Shown here: positions 36,131 to 49,519 of the stretch, one piece after another
Position numbering within the stretch: the stretch's first letter is position 1
Layout: every line of letters starts with the position of its first letter
NCBI RefSeq assembly: GCF_042453785.1
Contig: NC_091669.1
Location: 15,545,001 to 15,609,000 of the forward strand
Origin: Malus domestica
Taxonomy: Eukaryota; Streptophyta; Magnoliopsida; Rosales; Rosaceae
Direction of reading: 5' to 3'
DNA length: 64,000 nucleotides
The notes under the pieces: model-generated
The model's database searches: none
What the model was told of the DNA's origin: nothing
Seen by the model: the letters and a program-made list of their open reading frames with translations, nothing else
Made by a program: the position numbers and the translations under genes

Positions 36131-36359
36131 GCTGCTGATTTGAACATTGTTGGTGGCATTCGATTGTCATCTGCCAAACCCCTTTGTTTATGTATTTAAT
36201 CCAACGCAATCCATTTGTCATCAGTTGACATGAAAACGGTGGTAAACAAATTGGTGCCTCTGTCATTATCCTACCTGTTCGGTTCTCTTTCTCTTTTTAT
36301 AATCTCTCCGTTATAATTTGCACCATCTGTTTTTAGAACATTAAAAAATAATCAATTCT

Positions 36360-36651
36360 TGTTGACAGTAGTAACAGTAGTAACAGCTGGCAATGCCACA
36401 TCAGCTTAACTAATAGACTATTGGTTGTTATGTTGGTTAGAGGAGTTATAACTAACTGATATAGTTACTGAAGTTACTGATGTAAATCGTGCAACCTATA
36501 TAAGAGGATATGGCACTACTGTAATACACAATTCAAATCAATACAAAAGTTTCTTTCTCTAATACATTCATTCTTGCTCTAGAACTCTTCTTTCTTTTTC
36601 TTTTCTTGTTTGAGTATTCATTGCAGATCAGGATTTCTGTATACGTTAACA
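36360..36651 (+). repeat. 5' LTR of the copia element
   Basis: 292 bp, with a TATA-like word (ctatataagagg) about two thirds in. Nearly identical to the 3' LTR. Confidence 0.93.
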
Positions 36652-39600
36652 TGGTATCATCGCCGTGTACGTTCTTCGTGGCTATCGTCTTCCGCTCATG
36701 GTAGTAGTTGCCGGAGATTATTCTTGGTAACTTCGTGTAGTTTCGTCAGTGTTGTGCGTTCTGTTGGAGGCTTGGATTTTCTTGCGAAGTACAGTATGTT
36801 TTCTGCACTCTATCTGTTTGTGAAAATGTCTCAAGGTCTTTTCTTATGGGTTTGTTGATTTTTTTTTGTGTGAAAGAAACAAAGGCCGATGCCGTCTTTC
36901 TGCAAATTTGATTTGAGATATAAGGTCGAAGCCATTATCTCGGTGTAAACTCCATAAGGCCGATTGCCGGAGTGTAGTTCTTGTGCAATTCTGTTCTCTT
37001 TCTTCATTCAAGGCCGATTGCCGAAGAAAGGTGTATTTTTTTTTATCTCTGTGGTTCTATATCTTCTTGTTTGAAATCTTGGGTTGTATTTGCGATAATC
37101 TTTCGTGTGTAAAGATGGCTGAATCTAATGTTAGAATTGAGAATCTGTTAGGGATGTTGACAGTAAAGTTGCAAGATGATAATTTTGTGAAATGGAGTTA
37201 TCAATTTTCATCTGTGTTGAGGGGGTATGATTTGTTTGACTTCTTTACTGGAGAAGCACCATGTCCGCCTAAGTATGTGATTGATACAGCGTCTGGGGTC
37301 ACTAATGAAATTAATGCTGCTTATAAAGATTGGGTGAAAAAGGATCTAGCTTTGTTAAGTTTGCTAATTGCAACTCTTTCGGATGATGCTATGGAACATG
37401 TAATTGGGTGTAAACATCTTATGAAGCTTGGAAATGTTTGCAAGAAAGATTTGCCTCTGTCTCAATGGTTCGTGTGAATCAGCTTAAAACTGAATTGCAT
37501 ACTGCTCAGAAAGGTGGTGATTCGGTTGATAAATTCTTAATGAGACTAAAAGGGATAAGGGATCAATTAGTATCTGCAGGAGAAAAGGTTACTGATAATG
37601 ATTTCATTATTGCTGTTCTTTCTGGTTTGCCTGCTGACTTTGAGATGATTAAGACAGTCATATTGGCAAGGGATTCTCCTATGTCTATCAAAGATTTTCG
37701 AGCACAATTGCTTGTAGCTGAAGGCAGTATTGAATCTAGAATGCATACTTTATCTAGTTCTATGTCTGCTATGGTTGTTAAAGGTGCAGGATTACAAGGC
37801 TTTCAAGGGTATGAACATGGTGAGAGCTCTAATTCTCAGAGGTCTCAAGGTAGTCTCAGCAATGCTACATTCGGTAACAACTTTCAGAGAGGAAATGGTT
37901 TTAATGATCAGTTTGGTAGTAATTTTCAGGGAGGAAATGGCTTTTCAGGAATTGGAAATGGTAATGGTAGTAGAGGTTTTCAGTCTTCACAGAGAGGAAA
38001 TTTTAATAATAGAAAGTTTGGAGGTGGGAATAACAATTCCAGGTTTGCATCAGGGTTTCAGAACAGAAATGGGAATAATGGTTACTCTGGGAATAATGGC
38101 TACTCTGGAAATGGTAAGAGTGTTGCAGGATATGAATCTGCAAGTAATGGGTTCATCTCAACTAATTCATCTGCTGGCCATGGCAATTCTAAGTCCAATT
38201 GGAGTGGGGATACCAATTCTAAGTACTCGGTATCACCTGAATGTCAGATATGTTCGAGAAGGGGACACACTGCACCAAACTGCTACTATAGAGCTGAGAG
38301 TGGAGGTTCACAGTCTTCTGGTTCTGTAATCTGTCAGATATGTGGAAAGCGGGGGCACATAGCTCTTGAATGCTTTCACAGGAACAACTTTGCATATCAG
38401 GGAAATCCTCCACCACCACCATCGATTGCAGCTATGACAGCTCAAGCAAATGTCACTCAAACTGAAGGATCTGGTGTTGGTTTTACTGCTGAAGAAAACT
38501 GGATATTGGATTCAGGTGCCACTCATCACATGACTGCAAATTTACATCATCTTAATCATGTTATTCCTTATACTGGTGATGGAACTATTACAATTGGGAA
38601 TGGTACAGGATTGAAAGTAACACATATTGGTTCCACAAACATTCCTCTGTCTAATCAATCTTTGATGTTAAGAAATGTGCTCTGTGTACCTAAAATCACT
38701 GTGAATGTACTTTCTGTTAAGAAGTTATGCAGAGATAATGGATGTTGGTTTATATGTGATGATGTTGTCTTCTTTATACAGGACAAGACAACAAGGAAGA
38801 TACTGTACACAGGGACAAGTGATGATGGGGAGCTGTTTTCAATTCCAGTCAATGTCTTTGCGAAGTCTTTTGCTGCAAAGTTGGAGCACTGTGCTGGTTT
38901 TGTTGGAAAGAAGATTCAAGTATCAAGGTGGCATAAGCAGTTAGGACATCCGTCAGAGGAGGTGCTTGCTGTAATGCTGAAGAAGTTTAATAATAGTGTC
39001 AAAGTAGATAGTTGTGAGTCTATATGTTCTTCTTGTATGAGTGGTAAAATGAGAAGACAGTCATTTCTAGTAAGACACAATACTGCTACATATTTGTTTG
39101 AGAAAGTTCACACTGATGTATGGGGGCCATCTCCAAAGGTGTCTGTACAGGGTTATAGATATTATGTGAGCTTTGTAGATGAATATTCACGATTTTTGTG
39201 GATTTTTCCGATGAATAACAAGTCTAAAGTGTTTTCTGTATTTGTTAAGTTCTGTGCCTTTATACAAACTCAATTCAGTGCTTCACTTAAGTGTTTACAA
39301 TCTGATGGAGGAGGAGAGTATACAAGTAGAATGTTTGTTGATTTTTTGGATAAAAAGGGTATAAAACACATGATTTCGTGTCCTTATACCCCTCAGCAAA
39401 ATGGACTTGCTGAGAGGAAACACAGACATGTGGTTGAGACTGCAGTGACACTCATGACAGAAGCAAAGGTACCAGCTCAATTTTGGTTTCATGCCTGTTC
39501 ACATGCTGCATTTCTAATAAACAGAATGCCATGTAGAATATTGCATATGAAATCACCATATCAGGTGTTAATTGGACAAGAACCTGATGTTCAAACTCTG

Positions 39601-41839
39601 AAGATTTTTGGGTCTGCAGTGTATCCATTCATGAGGCCTTATAATGCAAATAAACTTGAACCACGAACAACTCAATGTGTATTTCTGGGATATATGATGG
39701 GATATAAGGGAGTAGTATGTTATAACATTGGTTCAGGGAAATTAATTCTTTCTAGACATGTTGTACATGATGAAGAGATATTTCCTTATCAGAATATACA
39801 AGTGTCAAAGATATCACAGTCTAGTTCTTCTTCTTTCCAGAATTCAAGGCCTATTGCGATTCAATTACCAAGGGATACAGTTACTTCATTTTCAGTGCAT
39901 CAAGATAGAGGATCTGCACAAGCTATAGAAGTCATTTCACATTTTCAAGACTCAGATCCGGTAGCTTCAGGAAACTCTGATATGGTAGTGTCTCCATCTT
40001 CAGAGTCTGCAATTAGTCCACCTTCTGATAATCAGGTTACATCTTCTCAACATCATGTCTCAAGTCCAACAGATTCAAGGTTACCAATTTCTCAAGCAAT
40101 TGTCTCACATGATATTCAAGCACAGAATGGTAATGAACATTCAATGGTGACAAGGTTGAAGTCTGGTGCTATCCTAAGAAAAAATTATGCAGCCTTAACT
40201 GCAACATTTCCAGAGTTAAACACTTTGCAGATAACAAATGATGATCCTTTTGTGGGAGGTTTCTCCTTTACTTCAGAGATTGCAGATTCATTAGAACCTA
40301 CATGCTTTCGACAAGCAGCATCTCTTTCCCATTGGCAACATGCAATGCAAGAGGAGTATGATTCACTTCGAATTCAAGGTACTTGGAATTTAGTACCTGC
40401 ACCAAATCACAGATCAATAATAGGAAGCAAATGGGTGTATAAGGTGAAAAGAAATCCTGATGGTACTATATCAAGGTATAAAGCAAGACTAGTTGCTCAA
40501 GGGTTTTTTCAAGAGCATGGTGTAGATTATTCAGATACTTTTAGTCCAGTTGTACGACATACAACAGTAAGACTCATTCTTGCTTTGGCCGCTATGAATA
40601 AATGGGAATTGAAACAACTTGATGTCAAGAATGCATTTCTGCATGGTGAGTTACAAGAAGAAGTTTATATGAAACAGCCACAAGGGTTTGTTGATTCAAG
40701 TCATCCCGATTATGTATGCAAACTCCTCAAGTCACTATATGGACTCAAACAAGCCCCAAGGGCTTGGAATTCAAAATTTACAAGCTACTTGGTGACAATG
40801 GGGTTTACTGCATCAGTATCTGATACCAGTTTGTTCATTAAAACTGATAACAAGGATATCATCATATTATTGCTCTATGTTGATGATATAATATTGACTG
40901 GATCATGTGTGACTAAAGTACAACTCGTAGTTCAAGAACTCTCCTCTGTGTTTGACTTAAAGGATTTGGGGAAGCTGACATATTTCCTTGGTTTACAGAT
41001 TCTATATAAACCAAATGGAGATATTTTTGTAAATCAGTCGAAATACATAAAGGATTTACTTCATAAGGCAGGTATGGATTCTTGCAAGCCTGCTAATACA
41101 CCATGTAAACCCCATAATCAAATGATGATGACAGAAGGAGAGTTCCTTTCAGATCCTAGTTCATACAGAAGCATTGTTGGTTCCTTGCAGTATCTTACGT
41201 TTACTAGACCGGATATTGCGTTTGCTGTGAATACAGTTTGTCAACACATGCATTCACCAACTGAAGTTCATTTTGGTGCTGTAAAACGGATTCTTCGATA
41301 CCTTCATGGTACAATGCAACATGGCATGGTCTATTCTTCACAGTCACAAATGCATCTCACGGCTTTCTCTGATTCTGATTGGGCTGCGGATCTTAATACC
41401 AGAAGATCAGTAACTGGATATGTTGTTTTTCTTGGAGATAACCCTATTTCGTGGCAATCAAAGAAACAAACTTCAGTTTCCAGAAGCTCTACAGAAGCTG
41501 AATACAAAGCCCTTGCTCATACAGCTGCTGATCTAGCTTGGGTTCGACACATTTTGAGGGATTTGAAGTGTGTTTTACTTCAACCACCTGTTATTAATTG
41601 TGATAACATGTCAGCTATTGCATTAAGTTCGAATCCAGTGTTCCACTCAAGAATCAAACATTTGGATACCGATTATCATTTTGTAAGAGAGAGGGTACAA
41701 AAAGGCGATCTTGCCGTGGCATATGTTCCTACTGATGAGCAAACTGCCGATGTTCTAACAAAGGGTCTTCACAGTCCTGCATTTATCCGACATTGCTACA
41801 ATCTGAAGCTTGGCACCCCAAGCTTAGATTGAGGGGGGA

Positions 41840-42131
41840 TGTTGACAGTAGTAACAGTAGTAATAGCTGGCAATGCCACATCAGCTTAACTAATAGACTA
41901 TTGGTTGTTATGTTGGTTAGAGGAGTTATAACTAACTGATATAGTTACTGAAGTTACTGATGTAAATCGTGCAACCTATATAAGAGGATATGGCACTACT
42001 GTAATCCACAATTCAGATCAATACAAAAGTTTCTTTCTCTAATACATTCATTCTTGCTCTAGAACTCTTCTTTCTTTTTCTTTTCTTGTTTGAGTATTCA
42101 TTGCAGATCAGGATTTCTGTATACGTTAACA
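41840..42131 (+). repeat. 3' LTR of the copia element
   Basis: 292 bp, preceded by a polypurine tract and followed by the attct target duplication. Confidence 0.93.
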
Positions 42132-42470
42132 ATTCTGACATCGTTTTATTTATTTAAGGGATATCCAATAAATATACGAACCATATTATTTATTAAATGC
42201 TGAAATTTTACAACGTTAATCGAACGGCTAAACGATTTCTAATTTAGTTGATTATTGCATAGTTGATATTTAAATGGTGAACTAGATAGTATACAGTTTC
42301 AATCATCATGTAACATTGCTGGATGAGAAAGAGAACTAAGAAAGTAGAACGAGAAGGTCCAACTGAAAATGTGTAACAAATTGGTGGTCGTGTAATATCT
42401 TCCAATGATTTACTACACAAAACATAACCACATGTTACCAAGTGTTTATATCCTTCAAGGCTTCAAGGAC

Positions 42471-43597
42471 TTAGTTCATGCACATCGATCAACTTGTAGA
42501 TGTCTTCCCGCTTTTGTTCATCAAGTTGGAGGCTCTTTCTGCATTATTTACACACAACGTCAACATATCTATCAGAAAAAGATGAACATAACATACCGCA
42601 GATTTAACTGCAAAAACTCTACCTACCTTTGGAGCTGAATTTTAGAGTAATCGATCTTGGCGATTACAGTAGTTTCCTCATGCCCTGCGGTTGTAATTAT
42701 CTTGCCCGACTGCCAATTACAGCACAAAACACACAAATGATGAAAACAATCGTTTGTGTTTTTGTTCATTCATGCTCATCAATCGTTTGTGTTATACACT
42801 ATATAGTGCCGGTTCAACTAGCGTGGAGTGTCCCCATATTGTGTAAGAACCAGTGGAGTCTCAAAAAGGTGAACAAGTAGCTACGAATAACTAACACCGT
42901 GATTCCGAAGCCAAAGAGGGCAGGGGGAGGGGAAAGGTCATGTTAGAATTGTTTTTAGGCTGTAGAACAGTAGAAAAATGTACAGATACAAATTCGAAAG
43001 CAACAGGACAAGTCAATCTTTATACGTACCCGGTTATCAACTGCCCTGAAAAGAGGGAAGTGTCTGTTAGTACATAGGAAGTTTAGGAGGAAAATTGTGA
43101 GCAAGTAGAAAATAAGGTATATACTCTTACCTTGCTCTCTGTACGAGCTCCCACAACAATTCACCTGTGCTCATGTTGAATGCCCCGGGATTGCATATGA
43201 TATGAACGCCTTGCGTTTATAAAGTAACGATCAATATTGTTATTCTTAATCTACAGATGAGATATTAAAAACTAAGGCAGCATTTTCAAAATCCTGTACC
43301 TTTTTTTTTTTGTACAATGCAGCAAGTTCAGGAAACCGTAAATCATGACAGATTCCCACTCCGATACGACCAACTTCTGCAAATGTTCTACAATTGCTCA
43401 ACAACGGCTTTAACTCATAGACAATCCGGATAAAATCTTGAAATAAAAAATTTGACATCACACATTTCCTTGAGGAAAGTTTAGGACAATTTCGGATGCA
43501 TACCTGTGTCCACTATGGTAGTTTGATCTCCTGTCGAAAAGAAGTCAGATTCCTTAAATGATATCTCTCCTGGAACGTCAATGTCGAATAAATGTAT
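42471..43597 (-). pseudogene. Truncated omega-amidase pseudogene (exons 4-10)
   Basis: Matches the omega-amidase gene from the stop codon (42471-42473) back through exon 4 (upper end 43597), on the minus strand. Exons 1-3 and the start, including the catalytic Glu and Lys, are missing because the duplicated block ends in intron 3. The Cys motif GIGICHDLRF is still readable near 43355. Exon 10 has lost two bases near 42480 (the source reads gcgcac, the copy gcac), which shifts the C-terminus. The donor after exon 8 reads GC instead of GT. It cannot encode a functional amidase. Confidence 0.85.
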
Positions 43598-43689
43598 CTG
43601 CAAATGAAGCAACACCAACACCTTCTTTTCAAGAGTTCTATCCAATTTTACGCTCCTAATTTCGTGTCTAATGTTATTCGATTAGAGTT

Positions 43690-44060
43690 TGTTCAGATCC
43701 TGTAAGGCCTCTTGCTCAGTGAAGAGCTAGCTATCGAGAGTCGTACTGCTCATCTCTAAGAACCCTATTTTCAAGCTTTTCACACCTCTCCACCTTCCAA
43801 GCCTTTCAATAATAACTCTCAATCCCGTTTTTCCCACTCCAGGCCCAACAAAAACTCCACCTTTAACCAAAATCACTTCCATCGTGCCAACTTTTTCAAC
43901 AATTCCCGCAACTTCTTCCGTCATAACACCACTAACACCAGACCCTTCTGTACATTCTGCAATACCCATGGCCATTCTACTGCTAGATGTCGTAACTGTC
44001 TGAACCAGGGTTTCCAAGATTTCCCTCCACCATCAAAACTTACTACACCTTCCCCAAACA
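43690..44060 (+). mobile_element. Copia gag fragment with zinc knuckle
   Basis: Directly after the duplicated block, a short plus-strand stretch reads as an Asn/Phe/Arg-rich gag tail ending in a CCHC knuckle (CTFCNTHGHSTARC, about 43948-43990). No LTR or pol accompanies it. It is a broken remnant lying exactly at the right edge of the segmental duplication. Confidence 0.6.
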
Positions 44061-44139
44061 ACTATCAGCCTCAATTGTCTTCTCCGTATGCATCATACTC
44101 ACACATCACAACTTTGTTTTTCATCAATGGGTTCGTTTC

Positions 44140-46148
44140 AACGAAATGAAGCTCACATATAAGTTTGTAGTAGTGGGGAAATGAATGTAATGGTGCTTTG
44201 GTGCTCAACTTGCCAAAGTTTGAGAGGTAGTTGTGTTGTGTTTTCACGGGAGAAAGAGAGAAAGAGAAACAGGAAAAGAGATGAGTGAGGGAGAGAAAGA
44301 ACCAGAAGAAGATGTGAACATACACATGAAAGACTGGCCATGGCCTGGGCGAGTACGAACACCAGTGCATCAACGATGAGCAGATAACGTAAATAGAATC
44401 ATACAATAGTAAATCAATAATTCACGTCATTGTAATACTATTCATGGCTATAAGTATAATTAAGGCATCAATAATAATATGCATACCTATGCATCCCCTA
44501 GGACATAGCATAATTCATAATTTTTATTAATGCACTAAATCTTATAAACGTCACGCTAATCTAGGCGTATTGTAGAAAACTCTTTATGAAATGTATAAAT
44601 GGAAACTAACAATTATATGTATACTATATAAAAGAAAAGACCCACTCACAGATCATATCGTCAGGTCGAACCCGCCTCACGGGTTTCGAAGATCCTTGCA
44701 ATGCGTTTCGCCTTAGAAACAAAACCGTTAACGTAAATATATAATGTACTAACATAGAAACGTCTTTTTCATACAAAGTACGTCTAATAAATGAACTATT
44801 TTAAAACGGTCGAATTTTGGAAAATGGACGGCAGATTCGGATTCGGCACGTCGAGAAACCTAACGAGGGACCTTAGGTTCCTCCATGCACCGCCACAATG
44901 TGGCTGCACCGATAGCCATGTGCAACACACGCTGACCACCTTAACGTGTCCACACGCGCCCACGCGCTTGCGAGTACGACTGTACCCGCATTCCTCGCAA
45001 GTTCTTGCAGGTTTGCAGGTTTTTGGTCCAACTTCCAAAGCTCTTAACAAGCACAAATCTTAGTCATTTTCAGTGATTCAAAAACCAGAGTAAAGCTAGA
45101 AATGTGAGGAATCAGTTCATACCTGTTAGGGGTCGAGTCAACTTCAGCGTTAGCTAAAAAATGGGCCTAAAAGAGGCCAGATGGCCACGAATCTTGAGTT
45201 TCCCAGAATTCTGGGGAAGTCCTCCATTCGTCCCAACAGCTTCTGAACCCTATTAAAATGCGTCCAAACCTTGAGATTGTTCACTGACAATGAAAAAGGT
45301 AAGGAAGAGAGAGGTCCTAACACTTACCTTGGTCGGGATTGACGAGAACACGTCAGAGAAGATGATGAACAGTGGCAATGACCATTGTGCAATGCAGTTG
45401 CATGTTTGGGTTTGATGTTCATGGTTTGAACTTAATAGAGATAAGGAATGACAAGGCGCGATGGTGTTCTGATGGTCTAGCTCGCAGGAGTAATCGGGTG
45501 GTGGTGTTATGCGGTTTTCAGAGAGGGAGAGAGTGTTAGAGAGAGAAAGATAAGGGAGAAAATAAAGAAGAGAGAGGAAATTAGAGTGTCCTCGAGTATG
45601 GCTGTGACAGTGGCCGCCTCGCCGGAGTGGCAACGATATGGTGGTGGTGTGGTTGGTTCCTGACCTTTTGGCCTCTATTCTTTAAAGAAGAAGATGATAA
45701 TGAGGGGAAGAAAGAATGGTGAGGGATGAGGGAGAGAAGTGAGGTGGCAACCAATGAGAGGCCAAGAGCATTTAGAAAGGAACACGGGAGTGAGGAAAAA
45801 TAATGGGTTGTAGGTCCCACTCTGTTGACACTCCAATCCTATAAAAGACAAAATAGAATGAAAATCTCCCATAAGTGTGAAATTATCAAATCGCCCTTCA
45901 CATTCGTAGTTTCGTAAAATTTTCGTCGTAACTCCGAATTCGATTTCGTTTAACGAGTTCGTAGTGACAAGTATTACGAGGATATGCTAAAAGAATGTTT
46001 CATACATCTCACAATATGCTGGTTAAAGAAAGTCAACATCCTCGCCTCTAGGGGCATTTTCATCAATTCACTCATTTAAAATTAATAAAATCGTAAAGTT
46101 AAGGATGAGTTGTTACAGTGATGACTTTTAATACAAGAGATCATTATG
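44140..46148 (-). mobile_element. Gypsy-type LTR, right border of the duplicated block
   Basis: Its 5' part, read on the minus strand from 46148, matches 31987-31288 in the same orientation. It then continues for about 1.3 kb with a low-complexity interior and a region around 44640-44720 (tcgaacccgcctcacgggt) that I associate with long chromovirus LTRs. No gag or pol follows. The 3' end of the LTR is not clearly defined, so the lower border is approximate. Old; the short ORFs inside are not genes. Confidence 0.5.
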
Positions 46149-46904
46149 TAGTTCTTTTAACTCTCATTGTATAACAAGAAATGGATCTCAACCTATTAAT
46201 TCTTAATTCCCATCAATAAAGATATTCAAGTGAGAGTTTATAGTTCATTGCATCTATAACTAAATGAGTATATGCATATGTCGATTTTAGTAGACTCAAA
46301 CAATCTTGAGAATTTTTCTCGACACGAATGAGAAAATTATTTTGTTCATTTTTATATGAATGAAATTTTACATCGGAGATGATAAATTATTTGATTGAGT
46401 TGAAATCTAGAGTCCGTTGATTCTAAATAATTGAGGGCATGAAGTTACTAAGTTTAATTGCATAACCAACTGAAATGAAATTTTTTTGTGGTAGTATATA
46501 ATATAGCAATTATGTAAAGATTCTAAGTTTGAACCTCCATTTGTCAAGAAAGTAATTGGCCCACGTCATCATTAATGACTATAAAGAATATGTTAGCCCA
46601 ATTAATAGGGCAGAGGCCTAAGATAACAGGCCCATCACAAATTATGTGTAAGGAGAACTAACTAATAGCCCATTGTTATTTGAGCAATGATATATGCACA
46701 CTCATTGTTTTCCTTGTGCACATTTTTATCAATTTTTTTCACTTAAGAATATTGATTCAATTCATAGGCTAAAAGTAAACAAGACGTGCAAGGATAGATG
46801 TGGCAAATCAACCCATTGAGTTGTTAATGGGTACTCACTAATACTCGTTTAATTTGATACCATCATAATATGGAGGTGAGATTGGTAGTAATGATGGTGT
46901 AAGG
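46149..46904. other. AT-rich spacer
   Basis: No gene or element recognised between the gypsy-type LTR and the hAT-like element. Confidence 0.4.
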
Positions 46905-47567
46905 CAGTGGCGAAGCTAGTAATCGGCCCCGGGAAGGGCCTTATCGCAACATAATTAGTTGGAGAAAAACTAAAGCTTTTTATTTTTTTTTTGCCATGGA
47001 ACCTTTTAATCAAACAAATGTGATGGAGCTTAAATTTGTATGAAAAATTTGGTATTTAGTAGATTATATCATAAGAACATAACTTCTTTACGAGTTTTGG
47101 TTAAGAAGGACTAAGGCTCAAACAAAAATTTAAGGTCAAGAATCAAAGCTATTTCTATGAGATTTCCTTTCAATATGATTTGATCTTCTTCTAAATTGTA
47201 TAGACCTCGTTTTATATGAACTAACCAGAAGAGTGGATTGAATTTTATATGGTTAAACAAAAGCCTGGTTATAAGGTTAGGTTTATAAATAAAAAAATTT
47301 AAAAAAAAATTGTGGTAAGGTTGGGTCTTTGAAAGCCTAGTTATAAGGTTAGGTTTTATAAAAATAAACGGGAGGTTGGATTATAAAAAACGCGAAGATG
47401 TTGTTGGCTACTGCAAGTTTCGAACCCATCACCCCTCTGATGTTGTCAAACTTAACAACCAATAGGCCGCACAATCATTATGGTAGGAAAAGCTCACAAT
47501 ATACATATATAGAGCAATTCCAGGATGGGCCTAGCCCTACCCTAGTCTCTATGTGGCTCCGCCGCTG
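46905..47567. mobile_element. Non-autonomous hAT-like element with CAGTGGCG ends, second copy
   Basis: The ends cagtggcgaagc and ggctccgccgctg are imperfect inverted copies. An 8-bp flank matches at 7 of 8 positions (gtgtaagg at 46897-46904, gtgtaaga at 47568-47575), as expected of an older hAT insertion. The interior is AT-rich with a short tandem duplication around 'aaagcctggttataaggtta' near 47262 and 47333. No transposase. Same end family as 26907-27527. Confidence 0.7.
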
Positions 47568-49473
47568 GTGTAAGATGAAATAAAATTAAGTGAATCTTAA
47601 TGGGTACCCATTAACAATCCAATTAATAAATTTACCACCTCTATGCAAGGAGAACCGCTCCCTTTTTTATTAAATCGGGATTGTACGTCACATAATACTG
47701 TGGCCGCAGCATAATGCATGCATGGAAGAAACAATAGACAATAAGCATTTGGAAAGTGAGGGTGGTCAGGTCAAGACTTTGAATGAGTAATAATTCCCAC
47801 TTCATTTTCATTCTGATTTCTGTCTGACTAACTACAGTAAATTTGGTATGGCAATCTGGATAGTTATAGTCCGGTAGTAACAAAGACAGATGCCTAAATC
47901 CCACACATGCATGTAACAGGGACTTGATTTTGAGACCACTACGTACTGTTCGTCGTCTACTACTACTACTACTGTTAATTAGTGTAATTTCGGGGCGGGT
48001 AAATTCCATCAGTAGGCACACAAACATAACTACATTTATATGTTCAGCTAGACATCGTTCTAGTTTCAATCAAAATCAATGACTTCTTTGTTGATATTTG
48101 AACACATCAATTGCTTTCATTTTGCAAAATGATCAGCCGTCACTTCAATATTTGGTGCAGTCAACACCAGAAGCAAGAAAAGCCTTTTCTATGTTATTAA
48201 TTAGTAAAGCGCTAACACGCAACGGCTTTATCTGTAGGTTTATACTATTTGAATGACTTTGCAGAACACTATGTGTGATTTTTTTTGTTAAACGATAAAT
48301 TTTGTTAAATTAGATGTTAGATTAGCTACCGAAGGAATTCAAACCCACACCGTCATGCAAGACTCAACACTTTTCCACCATTGTGATAAAAGGCCACTGG
48401 CAACACTGTGTGTGATTCGAGTTAGACTGCAACTTCTCAGACTGCTAATCTCGCTGTACGAATCTAAATATGTCATAATTTATGTAGATGATAGTGTTGC
48501 TTGAACTGGGTCCAATATCGTTTATTTACTATGAATTTCATTATCAAGAAAAATTCTTAATTAAGATAGAAAATTATACGCAAGTTCCTTAGTGCAAGAC
48601 ATTGATATTCTGCAATTATTCAAAATATTATGATTAAGAATTCAAATAAAAGTAAAAATAGGTTAAAGGGTTTAGAGTTGGCACTGCTCTGTACATGCAG
48701 TAAAGTGAGAATTGATAAGACACATTCCAAATTAGAATGTGAATTTGCAGGCACACCAAGAAATGGTGCTGTCAACTATAGTTTAGGCGTTAATTTATTT
48801 ACCAAAATAAAAATATAAGATCTACAGTGTTGGTTAACCAATACCTGCATGTGTTGCAGGTGAGGAGTCATTTCATCATTGAAGTGCACAGAGAATTATT
48901 GACCATGAATTTTCGATTCGTGACTTCTTATTTGTAAGACGTCGTTTTAATTGTATTATGTCTGGTTTGCAGGTTAGCCAAACAATTTTTTTTTTCTTTC
49001 AAGTTTGCCAATACACATCACAGGTACTTGACATAACATATTGCGATTAAGAACTGAATAATTCACATCAAGGAAAAAGGTTGATGGGCACGAAATTAAT
49101 CTTATTTTTGTTACTTGGAAAATTCAAAGTGCCTATACAGCTTTATAGAGTAATGTGTGAATTGATGATGACATTTCTATGTGTATCTACACATGATTCT
49201 TGAAGGCAGACCAAGAAATTGTGATAGACTGAGACTGTAAGGCCAAATTTAGCACAATGCTAAAAAGATGTGTATAGTGGGAATTGCACTGCTGTCTTTT
49301 GCTTCACTAGCCACCACACACGATATAATTTCACTTTGGAGGAAATCCCAATAAACTTCATATTCCCCACTGGCACTAGGGTTAGGGTTTCTCATCTCTC
49401 TCATGTCAACATCCCTCACTTGGAGCTGGTGGCCTTGGTTTCTCTTGATGGCTTTTTCTCAGTCTCCAACCAA

Positions 49474-49519
<46 letters not shown>

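Larger units (their letters stand above)
36360..42131 (+). mobile_element. Young Ty1/copia retrotransposon, near-complete
   Basis: The element is flanked by the 5-bp word attct (36355-36359 and 42132-42136) and sits inside the duplicated block. Two 292-bp LTRs (36360-36651 and 41840-42131) begin TGTTGACAG and end GTTAACA and differ at only about three positions. A primer-binding site resembling initiator tRNA-Met (tggtatcat) follows the 5' LTR, and a purine tract (gaggggggat) precedes the 3' LTR. The internal region encodes, in copia order, gag with two CCHC knuckles (about 38240-38390), protease (DSGATHHM, about 38510), integrase (about 38930-39700), reverse transcriptase (YVDD, about 40880) and RNase H (about 41370-41800). 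It looks nearly whole, with about one break. At 1% LTR divergence it is probably well under a million years old. Lineage is perhaps Ale/Retrofit-like, not certain. Confidence 0.93.
32019..43683 (+). repeat. Segmental duplication of the DRG / PPR / omega-amidase region
   Basis: The block repeats about 19461-25455 in the same order and orientation, from DRG intron 6 to omega-amidase intron 3. After removing two later insertions (a solo LTR and a copia element) it is about 5.6 kb against a 6.0-kb source. By eye, exons differ by a few percent (about 5 of 171 positions in DRG exon 10). All three genes are incomplete or broken in this copy. The main deletion joins DRG intron 10 to DNA downstream of the DRG stop, removing exon 11. 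The copy predates both insertions, since neither is in the source. Confidence 0.9.

Noticed and set aside
47641-48069. A 142-codon minus-strand ORF
   Set aside because: No family signature, no splice context and average composition; a chance frame is as likely.
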